NCBI GenBank assembly: GCA_964496505.1
Contig: CAZBZV010000008.1
Coordinates: 20,433-84,432 of the forward strand
Length of the DNA: 64,000 nt
From: JAABVY01 sp964496505
Lineage (GTDB): Bacteria; Zixibacteria; MSB-5A5; JAABVY01
Direction of reading: 5' to 3'
This document shows, piece after piece, positions 1 through 7,520 of this stretch. The translations under genes and the position numbers were made by a program. Numbering within the stretch: position 1 is the first letter of the stretch; each line of letters opens with the position of its first letter. The notes beneath the pieces were generated by a model, which had not been told where the DNA came from, ran no database searches, and saw nothing but the letters and a program-made list of their open reading frames with translations.

Positions 1-1101
1 CGTATTTATGTTATCCTGGCAGGAATAGTAGTTATAGTTGCCGCCGCGGTTATATTATTCAGCATGGATTTCGCAGAACTCGGAGGCAATAATGCCGGCG
101 CAACTCTGGATCAATCCTCAGAGGCCGAATCCAATGCCAACCAGCCTCCCTCTGTCAAGGTAGGCGGTCCCTCAATATATCTCCCCGAGAAATCGTATGA
201 CTTTGACACAATTCCCGAGGGTGCGAAGGTGTCTCATACCTTTATAGTAAAAAATACAGGCACCGAGCCCCTGGAGCTAATCCGTGCCAAGGGATCGTGA
301 GGATGCACGGCGGCCGTACTGACAGAGACGGCCATTCCCCCGGGCGGGGAAGGTAAAATTGAGGTAACCTTTGATAGCAAAAAGAGACGTGGAAAATCTA
401 TTAAGCATATAAGTGTCGAGTCAAACGATCCGGTCAGCCCGAAAGAATCTCTGACTATCTCTGCCTATGTCGAGGCAGAATTCGGCTTCGAAACCAATTC
501 GCTTAACTTGGGCAGGATTCGTAAGGGCGAGTCTGTCAGCAGGACAGCAACCTTGCTTATGAAAGATACCTCCAAACGCGATTTGCTTGAAATCGGCTCA
601 AAGTCTTCTCAAATTGATGTACAGATTGTTGATAACGATGATGAAAAGGATGGGGGAATTGAGGTTGAAGTAACCGTTAATGCAGACGATTCTTTCGGCA
701 GGCTTGATGAGCGTGTTAGCGCCAAATTGACTGATGGTTCTCATCCCGAGTCTATCCTGCGGATTATTGCAAATATCATCGGGAATGTGGAGGTGGATCC
801 GCGATCAATACACTTTATAATCGACACGGCACAGGCAGAGCCGGATGTTCCAATTCGAGAAGTAAAGGTCTTCAGCAACAGCGAGAACGCAGGGTTTGGG
901 CTTTTGAGTGTTGAGGACACAAAAGACCTTTTGACGATTAATGCTGATACGATTATCGCCGGCAAGCAATACCGAATTTTGACAAGGCCGAATGAAAAGG
1001 CCATGAAACTAAATCGAATAACCTCAGGCTCAGTCAGGATAAAAACGGATGATCCAGAACAACCTGAAGTAAGCTTCAGTTATAGGATTGTTCTGCGCTG
1101 A
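1..1101 (+). CDS. DUF1573 domain protein, predicted selenoprotein (5' end outside window)
   Basis: The frame is open from base 1 and runs to a stop at 1099-1101, interrupted only by an in-frame TGA at 298-300. The start codon lies upstream. The first 21 codons in view form a hydrophobic segment (IYVILAGIVVIVAAAVILF), a signal peptide or membrane anchor. Residues of about 53-150 match the DUF1573 pattern seen in Bacteroidetes and Planctomycetes: a strand ending DFDTIPEGAKVSHTF, then KNTGTEPL, then the family motif S-C-G-C-T, then a PPGGEGKIEVTFD strand and SNDP. Here the motif reads S-TGA-G-C-T, so TGA stands exactly at the first Cys. The frame after TGA stays in family register with no frameshift. 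A second Ig-like half follows (508-1101). The protein is probably exported. arsC starts 18 bases downstream. A nonsense mutation is the main alternative reading. The biochemical role of DUF1573 is not established. Confidence 0.75.
298..333 (+). promoter_or_regulatory. UGA (Sec) codon plus bacterial SECIS-like hairpin
   Basis: TGA at 298-300 is followed by 11 bases and then a stem-loop: GGCCGT (312-317) pairs perfectly with ACGGCC (328-333), A318 is bulged, C319-T320 pair with A326-G327, and the apical loop is GACAG (321-325). The loop begins 20 bases after TGA and starts with G. These properties fit the known bacterial SECIS rule: an upper stem-loop a short distance 3' of UGA with G in the first loop positions. 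The E. coli fdhF element also has a bulged base on the 5' side of the stem (U there, A here). The hairpin is seen directly; its role as a SelB-binding element is inference. Confidence 0.65.
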
Positions 1102-1119
1102 AAATGACATGGAGGATAT

Positions 1120-1566
1120 TTGATAGATTCGAATGACAGGCTGAAAATCCTATTTCTTTGTACCGGCAATTCCTGCCGCAGCCAGATGGCCGAGGGATGG
1201 GCACGGCATCTTAAGGGCGATAAGATCGATCCTTACTCCGCCGGCATAGAAACTCATGGCTTGAACCAGAATGCGGTCAAAGTCATGGCCGAGGCAGGCG
1301 TGGATATATCGGGGCATAAATCCAAACATGTGCAGGATTTGCTGGATATCGGCTTTGACTATGTTGTTACGGTCTGCGATCATGCCAGCGAAAATTGCCC
1401 GATTTTTCCGGGCAAGGCGAAAGTTATTCACAGGGGCTTCGATGATCCTCCCAGGCTGGCCAAAGACGCAAAGAGCGAAGAGGAAGCATTGGGACATTAC
1501 AGAAGAGTGCGGGATGAGATCAGGGATTTTGTGAAAACACTGCCACAGGCATTGGGGCAAAAATGA
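1120..1566 (+). CDS. arsC: Arsenate reductase, low-molecular-weight phosphatase fold, thioredoxin-coupled type
   Basis: This 148-residue protein reduces arsenate to arsenite in the cytoplasm. It has the LMW-PTPase phosphate loop C14-TGNSC-R20 near the N-terminus. The redox pair sits in VTVCDHASENCP, with two Cys seven apart, matching Cys82/Cys89 of the thioredoxin-dependent S. aureus pI258 ArsC class. The general-acid region is DDPP. Length matches the family. The start is TTG at 1120, chosen because GGAGG at 1111-1115 precedes it at good spacing and no ATG fits. The stop overlaps the acr3 start by four bases (ATGA), so the two are translationally coupled. The DUF1573 candidate selenoprotein lies 18 bases upstream on the same strand. 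Confidence 0.93.
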   Translation: MIDSNDRLKILFLCTGNSCRSQMAEGWARHLKGDKIDPYSAGIETHGLNQNAVKVMAEAGVDISGHKSKHVQDLLDIGFDYVVTVCDHASENCPIFPGKAKVIHRGFDDPPRLAKDAKSEEEALGHYRRVRDEIRDFVKTLPQALGQK

Positions 1567-2636
1567 AAAAGCGCTTATCATTTCTGGATAGATTTCTGAC
1601 ATTGTGGATTTTCCTGGCTATGGCGGTCGGCGTAGGTGCAGGGTATTTCTTCCCAAACGTTGCCGGTTTCTGGAATAAGTTCAGCGTGGGCACTACCAAT
1701 ACTCCGATTGCAATCGGGCTTATACTTATGATGTATCCGCCTCTAGCGAAAGTACGCTATGAGGAACTGGGCAAGGTCTTCCGCAATTTCAAAATACTTG
1801 GCCTGAGCCTGGTGCAGAACTGGGCTATCGGTCCGGTCTTGATGTTCGTGCTGGCGATTGTTTTCCTTCACAACTACCCGGAATATATGGTAGGCCTGAT
1901 TATGATCGGTCTGGCACGATGTATCGCCATGGTTATCGTATGGAATGACCTGGCCGAGGGTGACCCGGAGTATGCCGCCGGACTGGTGGCATTTAACTCT
2001 GTCTTTCAGGTGATATTCTATTCGGTGTTTGCATGGATTTTTGTGACCAAGCTGCCTCCCCTGTTTGGATTATCGGGAGCGGTGGTGGATATTACTATCG
2101 GCGAAATCGCCAAAAGTGTTTTTATATATCTGGGGATACCGTTTATAGCCGGAATTATTACCCGTTTCTCGTTAATCGCTCTCAAGAGCAAGGAATGGTA
2201 TCATTCTGAATTCATACCGCGTATCAGCCCGATAACATTGATTGCGCTGCTGTTTACGATCATAGTCATGTTCTCGCTCAAGGGCGAATATATTGTCAAG
2301 ATACCGCTTGATGTTGTCCGTATCGCGATTCCGCTGTTGATTTATTTCGTGTTCATGTTCCTGATCAGCTTTTTTCTCAGCAAGAAGGCGGGGGCCAATT
2401 ACAGCCAGTCGGTAACTTTGAGCTTTACAGCCGCCTCGAACAATTTCGAGCTGGCGATCGCGGTGGCGGTTGGGGTCTTCGGTATCAATTCGGGTGTGGC
2501 TTTTGCGGCGGTAATTGGCCCGCTGGTGGAAGTACCGGTCTTGATAGCGCTTGTCAATGTCGCTTTCTGGATCAGGCGAAAGTTTTACGGCGATGAGCTG
2601 CAGATGTCGCCAAGGCAGGTGTATGAACGGGGATAA
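1563..2636 (+). CDS. acr3: Arsenite efflux transporter, ACR3 family
   Basis: A 357-residue inner-membrane protein with about ten hydrophobic segments that exports arsenite using the membrane potential. Family signatures are visible: TTNTPIAIGLILMMYPPLAKV near residue 45, and GLARCIAMVIVWNDLA, which carries the conserved Cys of the fourth helix that is needed for transport. SFTAASNNFELAIAVAVGVFG near the C-terminus is also characteristic of the family. Its ATG lies within the arsC stop region (ATGA overlap). With arsC this makes a minimal detoxification pair: arsenate is reduced, then arsenite is expelled. No ArsR-type regulator is visible in the window, so control, if any, lies upstream. Confidence 0.94.
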   Translation: MKKRLSFLDRFLTLWIFLAMAVGVGAGYFFPNVAGFWNKFSVGTTNTPIAIGLILMMYPPLAKVRYEELGKVFRNFKILGLSLVQNWAIGPVLMFVLAIVFLHNYPEYMVGLIMIGLARCIAMVIVWNDLAEGDPEYAAGLVAFNSVFQVIFYSVFAWIFVTKLPPLFGLSGAVVDITIGEIAKSVFIYLGIPFIAGIITRFSLIALKSKEWYHSEFIPRISPITLIALLFTIIVMFSLKGEYIVKIPLDVVRIAIPLLIYFVFMFLISFFLSKKAGANYSQSVTLSFTAASNNFELAIAVAVGVFGINSGVAFAAVIGPLVEVPVLIALVNVAFWIRRKFYGDELQMSPRQVYERG

Positions 2637-2674
2637 AGGCCTTTAAGATAAATCGTGGTTCACTCAATTTAGGA

Positions 2675-3358
2675 TTAATATATTTCACTGCGTATTGACT
2701 TTAAGAGCTCATCAATCTGACCGAGTATGCCATCCCGGTCATCCTCCTCAGCGGTTACATATTGGATTAGTAGCTCTCCGCAATCGACCATAATTTTGGG
2801 CAAACCGGCTTCAGGTGACCAGGTGCCGGCAAAATAATAAGGCCGGATATAGAACTCATAGACAACGCCATCAGCAAGCAAAAGCTCTTTTTCAGAATAT
2901 CTTGTCTTTTTTTTCAAAACCTCGCTCCAGATGTTCAAAATCCTCTCAGCAATCTCATTTGGAATAATCGCGGTTTTCCTAGCTACACCAACATTCTCTC
3001 TCAAATCGAGAATGGAAACGCTGTCATTAATATCCGTCCAGTTCCAGATATGCTCTTCGGCCACAGCATATTCGAGTTCATAATGGAACCGGTAACCATT
3101 GTCCTCTATTTTTCTCAGGATAACAGCGTATTCAACCCGAAAACTTGGTCGTACCATCATCCATAATGAGGGCCATGGATCCTTTATAAGAGTCTTAAAA
3201 ACCACTTCATGGTAACCAGCACCAGAATGATCATACGGTTTTATTGGTGCCATACTTTCAGGGGTATACTGTGCTTTAGCATCCGGTCTCAGGACTAACA
3301 TTAAGGCAATTGTTGCAAGCAGTAGACAGCAGGCCAAATATATTTTGGATCGTTTCAA
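2675..3358 (-). CDS. Secreted protein of unknown function
   Basis: I do not recognise this 227-residue protein. It begins with a Lys/Arg-containing n-region and a hydrophobic core (YLACCLLLATIALMLVL), i.e. a signal peptide or single anchor, followed by a mixed alpha/beta soluble domain without recognisable motifs. The start is a TTG: on the minus strand GGAGGTGA lies six bases before it, a near-perfect ribosome binding site, and no ATG is available nearby. It is convergent with acr3, about 38 bases from its stop, and stands alone. The strong ribosome site argues that it is really expressed. Confidence 0.7.
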   Translation of the reverse strand: MKRSKIYLACCLLLATIALMLVLRPDAKAQYTPESMAPIKPYDHSGAGYHEVVFKTLIKDPWPSLWMMVRPSFRVEYAVILRKIEDNGYRFHYELEYAVAEEHIWNWTDINDSVSILDLRENVGVARKTAIIPNEIAERILNIWSEVLKKKTRYSEKELLLADGVVYEFYIRPYYFAGTWSPEAGLPKIMVDCGELLIQYVTAEEDDRDGILGQIDELLKSIRSEIY

Positions 3359-3447
3359 AATTCACCTCCCCAGATTGTGTTATAAATCATTTGGGACCAC
3401 TTTATCTTATTATAAATCCATCAAAGATCATGGACCATTGGAATGTT

Positions 3448-3657
3448 TTATTCCCGTACCAGAAGAACATTTATCGCTTTTACGATGACTTTTACATTTT
3501 CGCCTTCTTTTATTCCGAGGTCCTCGATTGATTCTGTGGTCATAACCGAATTCATAACGGAATCCGCCGGGATTTCAAGGGTAACCTGTCCCATGACATC
3601 GCCCTTTTTGATTTTCGTAATCTTACCTTCGATTTGATTTCTGGCGCCGTATTTCAT
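3448..3657 (-). CDS. mop: Molbindin, molybdate-binding Mop domain protein
   Basis: A 69-residue protein made of a single Mop (TOBE-like) domain. The family pattern is clear: ARNQIEGKITKIKKGDVMGQ, a middle strand VTLEIPADSVMNSVMTTESI, then DLGIKEGENVKVIVKAINVLL. Such proteins oligomerise and bind molybdate or tungstate in the cytoplasm, buffering the supply for molybdopterin enzymes. The length is typical of stand-alone molbindins. GGAGGA precedes the ATG at good spacing. No mod transporter or moa/mob gene is in the window, so it is an isolated copy. The assignment to Mop is firm; which oxyanion it binds cannot be told. Confidence 0.9.
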   Translation of the reverse strand: MKYGARNQIEGKITKIKKGDVMGQVTLEIPADSVMNSVMTTESIEDLGIKEGENVKVIVKAINVLLVRE

Positions 3658-3832
3658 AAAGTCCTCCGTGATATAGGGTTTACTTATTATGATTTGAATT
3701 ATAATTTAATATTTGCTCGGCTAAAATTAAAAACAGCTTTTATTATTGAGATGTCAAGATAAATGAAGTTATACCTTTTTTTCATCGAATAAAGGTTCCA
3801 CCCGGCTGTATAAATATTGCAAGGAGGTTAAT

Positions 3833-4039
3833 ATGTACGCGGTTATTGATTTCTTCAACAGCCGGGTCAAGAGATTCACTATCTTCGACGTCAAACTTCT
3901 TCAGGGAATAGGAATCTTCACGGCCCTGATTCTGGCCAAATTATTTCCCCCGATCATGGAGATAAGTATCTGGTGGTTCGTGGCATTGCTTCTGATCTGC
4001 ACGATCAGGCCGTTTTATTTGATGTATATACGGAAGTAG
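3833..4039 (+). CDS. Small two-helix membrane protein, unknown function
   Basis: A 68-residue protein with AAGGAGG six bases before its ATG, a strong reason to consider it real. It has a short amphipathic N-terminus (FFNSRVKRFTIFDVKL), a hydrophobic helix (LLQGIGIFTALILAKLF), a turn with PPIME, a second helix (ISIWWFVALLLICTI), and a positively charged tail ending RK. The tail suggests that it faces the cytoplasm. Nothing points to a specific function. It is followed by a perfect Rho-independent terminator at 4225-4253, so it is probably a single-gene unit. The 175 bases upstream hold its promoter, which I could not place with confidence. Confidence 0.7.
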   Translation: MYAVIDFFNSRVKRFTIFDVKLLQGIGIFTALILAKLFPPIMEISIWWFVALLLICTIRPFYLMYIRK

Positions 4040-4224
4040 TGCGGCAGTTCTTAATAATTAAGGCAGTTTATTCCGGACAATCAAAAAAACCAGCCATTAA
4101 TCGAGTTATCATAGTAAATAATTATAGGTTCAAGAATATTATTTTAATTGACCGATTTGGTCCGAAATGGTATATTATAAATACCCTTTCATTTAAACCT
4201 ACCCTATAAGATGTGGTGTCTATA

Positions 4225-4253
4225 GACCGGCCGCTCGGCCGGTCGTTTTTTTT
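4225..4253 (+). terminator. Rho-independent terminator
   Basis: GACCGGCC (4225-4232) and GGCCGGTC (4237-4244) form a perfect 8-bp GC-rich stem with a GCTC loop, followed after one G by eight T (4246-4253). It terminates transcription of the small membrane protein gene. The rest of the gap from 4040 to 4376 holds only this and the terminator of the tRNA. Confidence 0.92.
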
Positions 4254-4325
4254 GGGCTCAGTCTGACTGCAAAACGTGATGAAAGCGAAAAACTTTTTAC
4301 AAACGGCTTAAATTATGCCCATAAA

Positions 4326-4354
4326 TCAAAAAGCCTCCGCAAGTTAGAGGCTTT
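4326..4354 (-). terminator. Terminator downstream of tRNA-Ala
   Basis: On the minus strand AAGCCTC and GAGGCTT form a 7-bp stem (4347-4353 with 4331-4337) closed by a nine-base loop and followed by a run of T (4328-4332 on the complementary strand). It lies about 23 bases 3' of the tRNA. Confidence 0.8.
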
Positions 4355-4376
4355 TGCGGAAGCTTTCAAAAATTTA

Positions 4377-4449
4377 TGGAGCCGAGGGGAGTCGAACCCC
4401 TGACCTCTTGACTGCCAGTCAAGCGTTCTCCCAACTGAACTACGGCCCC
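4377..4449 (-). tRNA. alaT: tRNA-Ala, anticodon GGC
   Basis: Read on the minus strand, the 73 bases fold as a standard cloverleaf. The acceptor stem GGGGCCG pairs with CGGCTCC and contains the G3:U70 pair that is the identity element of alanine tRNAs. The anticodon stem-loop CTTGA-CTGGCAG-TCAAG gives anticodon GGC, and the T arm is AGGGGTTCGACTCCCCT. The discriminator base is A. CCA is not encoded, so it must be added by the CCA-adding enzyme. A good promoter lies directly upstream and a terminator downstream, so the gene is a monocistronic unit. Confidence 0.97.
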
Positions 4450-4461
4450 AGAGGTTTTTCC

Positions 4462-4489
4462 AATATATTCTCTATCGGTATTCTGTCAA
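4462..4489 (-). promoter_or_regulatory. Sigma-70-type promoter of tRNA-Ala
   Basis: On the minus strand a perfect TTGACA (-35, at 4484-4489) is separated by 16 bases from TATATT (-10, at 4462-4467, five of six consensus matches). The tRNA starts 12 bases after the -10 hexamer, the expected distance for a short leader. Confidence 0.75.
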
Positions 4490-4600
4490 GCCATTTTATA
4501 CCGATTTTAAGATGGTTTGATCCGATTATATTTGCAAACTTTAGGTTGATTTCAGTGTAAAATGATGTAAATTCCGGAAAATAAACCCGCGAGGAGAGAC

Positions 4601-5593
4601 ATGAAAAAAGCGCTATTACTATTTCTAACGGTATCATTCACATTGATTTTCGCATTCAACCTGTCGGCCCAGGAAGCGAAACTGGGGAAATTGATCTTCG
4701 AGGACGGCAAATATCCGCAGGCGGTCGGAAATACCGGCCTGATATCGTTTTACCAGTTCACGGATGATCTCGGAAATGTCAATCTGCGGCTCGTGACCGC
4801 CGATCCAAAAACAGGCGAAATCGAACCTGTAGATCTGGAATTCGAGGATTCCCCCCCTATGGGCTCGATTGCCTGGTCAAAGGACGGCGAAAATATGGCG
4901 CATGTGCGCAAGGATTACACGGTCTGCGATATCTATTCCATGCCGCGTGGCAATCCCGATTCTCTAATCAAACTGACGGATTTGACTCAATATATTCCGG
5001 AAATGGATACGGCCCGCATGAATCTTTACAAGTTAGAAGAGAAAATGCTTTTAAATGCGGCTTATCTGGAATGGTCTTATGACAACGAGAAGATGGTTTT
5101 TACACTTCTGAGGGTTGTGGATGCGGGAATGTATATGCTGGATATACCGACAGGCCAGACACGTCAGATCGTTCCCAAGAAGATGATGGCCGGTTCGCCA
5201 AGCTGGGCGCCGGATAATGAAACGCTTTATTTCGGCGGAAAGGATCCTTCGGGCGAACGATCCAACCCGGATATTTACAAGTTTACAGTAAGCGATTATT
5301 CTGTAGAGACGGTTTTGAATTCATCCGCCTCCGAGTTATATCCGGAGGTTTCACGTGATGGTAAGTATCTGGTATATACCAAAATGGCTCCGGGAGAACG
5401 TCAGACAGTCTATGTTTACGATATCGAAAACGACCGCTGGGCTCAGCTTGTATATCTGGACAAAACCGGCGCGGCGTCATTTCCGATGTGGTCTGCTGAC
5501 GGCAAGTCGGTTATATATCAGTTGATCGTGCCGGGGAATACATACCCCGATTTATATCAGATAGATTTTGATCCCTCGATTTTCGATAAATGA
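4601..5593 (+). CDS. Secreted TolB-like beta-propeller protein
   Basis: A 330-residue exported protein. The signal peptide is MKKALLLFLTVSFTLIFAF followed by a probable cleavage after LSA. The rest contains PD40/WD40-like blades, recognised by the recurring W-S/A-x-D-x-x-x-x-x-F/Y pattern: IAWSKDGENMAHV, LEWSYDNEKMVF, PSWAPDNETLYFGG, PEVSRDGKYLVYTK and PMWSADGKSVIYQ. It is thus a periplasmic or secreted six-bladed propeller like the C-terminal part of TolB. It lacks TolB's N-terminal domain and no tol or pal genes are near, so I would not call it tolB. GAGGAGAG precedes the ATG. It ends before a palindromic repeat and a terminator. Confidence 0.85.
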   Translation: MKKALLLFLTVSFTLIFAFNLSAQEAKLGKLIFEDGKYPQAVGNTGLISFYQFTDDLGNVNLRLVTADPKTGEIEPVDLEFEDSPPMGSIAWSKDGENMAHVRKDYTVCDIYSMPRGNPDSLIKLTDLTQYIPEMDTARMNLYKLEEKMLLNAAYLEWSYDNEKMVFTLLRVVDAGMYMLDIPTGQTRQIVPKKMMAGSPSWAPDNETLYFGGKDPSGERSNPDIYKFTVSDYSVETVLNSSASELYPEVSRDGKYLVYTKMAPGERQTVYVYDIENDRWAQLVYLDKTGAASFPMWSADGKSVIYQLIVPGNTYPDLYQIDFDPSIFDK

Positions 5594-5601
5594 TTTATGC
5601 G

Positions 5602-5697
5602 GTCATTCTGAGCGAAGCGAAGAATCTGTTTGAATCGTAGAGATTCTTCGGCCCGTCAGCAGCCGGATTTACAATCGCTTCACTCCCTCAGAATGAC
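5602..5697. repeat. Palindromic intergenic repeat (GTCATTCTGAGCGAAGCGAA type)
   Basis: The element has terminal inverted repeats GTCATTCTGAG (5602-5612) and CTCAGAATGAC (5687-5697), plus an inner inverted pair around CGAAGAATCT and AGATTCTTCG, so the whole can fold into a long hairpin. This sequence type is a well-known dispersed intergenic repeat found between genes in many unrelated bacterial genomes. It lies just after the beta-propeller gene. Only one copy is in this window. Confidence 0.85.
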
Positions 5698-5730
5698 GGT
5701 TTCAATTATTTTTTATATGAGTTTTAGCAG

Positions 5731-5755
5731 GCCGGGCTCCCGTGCCCGGCTTTTT
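5731..5755 (+). terminator. Rho-independent terminator
   Basis: GCCGGGC (5731-5737) and GCCCGGC (5744-5750) form a 7-bp GC stem with a TCCCGT loop, followed by TTTTT. It closes the transcription unit of the beta-propeller gene. Confidence 0.9.
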
Positions 5756-5818
5756 ATTGCAGCGCTCTTGTGAACTAAAACCTTGCATAATACCCCGGCT
5801 GTTTATTAATTAAGAATT

Positions 5819-7519
5819 ATGATTTCGAGATTACATATCTCCGACTTTGCCATAGTCTCCGATCTTAATGTCGAGTTTTTTTCCGGTATGAATATCCTTT
5901 CTGGTGAAACCGGGGCAGGCAAATCGATAATAATCGGCGCTTTGAATTTGCTTGTGGGTGAACGTGCCCAGACCGAGATGATCCGCACCGGAAATGAGAT
6001 GGCGGTGGTAGAGGGCTATTTTAAGCCTGCCAGAAAGACATCGGAGATATTAAAACGGATGGATATCGATCCCGGCAGCGAGCATTTAGAAATCCGCCGT
6101 GAGATACGCAGGAATGCCTCCTCGCGATGTTTCCTGAACGGCCAGATGGTTACGGTGGCAGACCTTAAAAGGCTTGGCGCGGAGCTTGTCGACCTGGTGG
6201 GACAACATCACCAGCAGCTTCTTCTGGATTCGGCAAATCATATCGGCTTTCTTGATGATTTCGCATCTAATCATGCAAATCTCGAAAAGTACCGGGAGCT
6301 TTATAAGCGTTATCAGAAAACGAAAACAGAGCTGGGGGAGCTCAAAAGGAAAATCGCGCGTGAGAAGGAGAAGATGGAGCTGTACAGGTTTCAGATCCAG
6401 GAGATCGATGCTGCCAGGCTGTCTTCTGACGAAGAGGATGAGCTGAACCGAGAACGCCAGCTTTTAGAGAATGCGGAGACATTGAAGACCTCGTACTACG
6501 GTATCTCCGAGCAGATTTATCATGGCGAGGGGTCGGTTACGGAGCTTCTAAATAATGCTATCTCTGTGCTTGAACCGTTGAAGAAATATGATGACAGCCT
6601 TGAGGACACCCTGAAATCGATTAAAAGCAGCCTGTTCAATCTTCAGGAAGCGGGACGCACGCTGGAGAGCCGTTCACAGGAGATCGAGCACGATCCCCAG
6701 CGCCTGTCCGAGGTCGAGGAACGTCTGGATACATATTATAATCTCAAGAAAAAATACGGCGGATCGCTGGAAGAGCTTTTCAGATACAGGGAAGAAATCG
6801 GACAAGCGAAGGATTCCTTTCAGGACAGCTCGGATCAGCTCTCAGAACTTGAGGAAGTTGTTAAAGCCAGTCTGGTCCAGCTTTGTTCATTGGCTGACAG
6901 CCTCTCCTCTGCCCGACAAAAATCGGCGGCGAAGCTTTCTAAGAGTGTGGAAAAGGAGCTTGCCAATCTTCTGATGGGCAAAGTTGAATTTGAGGTTAAG
7001 ATAAGCTCTGACGAGGCTTCCAGGGGTGAGTATGAAAAAGACGGTAAAATCCTGGTATTGGGACCGGACGGATATGACATTGTCGAATTTTTGTTTTCAC
7101 CCAATCCGGGCGAAGAGAAAAAACCCTTGGCGAAGATTGCCTCAGGCGGTGAATTATCCCGCGTTCTTCTGGCAATCAAGACGATAGTCTCCGGCAAAAA
7201 CAAGAGCAGTTGTTTGATATTCGATGAGATCGATTCCGGTATCGGAGGTAAGACCGCCTCGGCAGTCGGCAGGAGCTTGCAGGATCTTTCGAAAAAACAT
7301 CAGGTGCTGGTAATAACCCATCTCCAGCAAATAGCCGCATTCGGGGAAAATCATTATCTCGTTTTCAAAGAAAAATCGAATGGCCGTATGATTACTCAAA
7401 TCAGGAAGCTTACCCTGAAACAGCGCAAAGAGGAACTGGGACGGATGATTTCGGGTGAAAAGGTTACGGAATTGTCATTAAAACAGGCGGAGGAGCTTCT
7501 GGATAAAGGCAAACGGTAG
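5819..7519 (+). CDS. recN: DNA repair protein RecN
   Basis: A 566-residue SMC-like ATPase of recombinational double-strand-break repair, acting on chromosomal DNA in the cytoplasm. The N-terminal head begins MISRLHISDFAIV and holds Walker A GETGAGKS at residues 34-41. The middle (about 150-380) is a charged coiled coil with a turn. The C-terminal head has the ABC signature ASGGELSRVLLAIK, Walker B CLIFDEIDSGIGG and the H-loop region VLVITHLQQIAA. Length and motif order are those of RecN. Its stop is one base from the stop of the convergent OmpA gene. The ribosome site is weak (TAAGAAT). Confidence 0.97.
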   Translation: MISRLHISDFAIVSDLNVEFFSGMNILSGETGAGKSIIIGALNLLVGERAQTEMIRTGNEMAVVEGYFKPARKTSEILKRMDIDPGSEHLEIRREIRRNASSRCFLNGQMVTVADLKRLGAELVDLVGQHHQQLLLDSANHIGFLDDFASNHANLEKYRELYKRYQKTKTELGELKRKIAREKEKMELYRFQIQEIDAARLSSDEEDELNRERQLLENAETLKTSYYGISEQIYHGEGSVTELLNNAISVLEPLKKYDDSLEDTLKSIKSSLFNLQEAGRTLESRSQEIEHDPQRLSEVEERLDTYYNLKKKYGGSLEELFRYREEIGQAKDSFQDSSDQLSELEEVVKASLVQLCSLADSLSSARQKSAAKLSKSVEKELANLLMGKVEFEVKISSDEASRGEYEKDGKILVLGPDGYDIVEFLFSPNPGEEKKPLAKIASGGELSRVLLAIKTIVSGKNKSSCLIFDEIDSGIGGKTASAVGRSLQDLSKKHQVLVITHLQQIAAFGENHYLVFKEKSNGRMITQIRKLTLKQRKEELGRMISGEKVTELSLKQAEELLDKGKR

Positions 7520-7520
7520 A

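Noticed and set aside
298..300. TGA in the DUF1573 gene as evidence of a recoded genetic code
   Set aside because: Elsewhere TGA ends genes normally, for example in the ATGA overlaps of arsC-acr3, anmK and the ABC genes, so a general reassignment of TGA is excluded.
298..510. Frameshift or two separate genes (64-300 and 508-1101)
   Set aside because: Both parts lie in the same frame and the bases between encode the missing DUF1573 strands, so a single gene is the better reading.
4354..4560. Open frame of 68 codons with GAEGSRTPDLLTASQAF
   Set aside because: This is the well-known spurious translation across a tRNA gene on the opposite strand; it covers tRNA-Ala(GGC).
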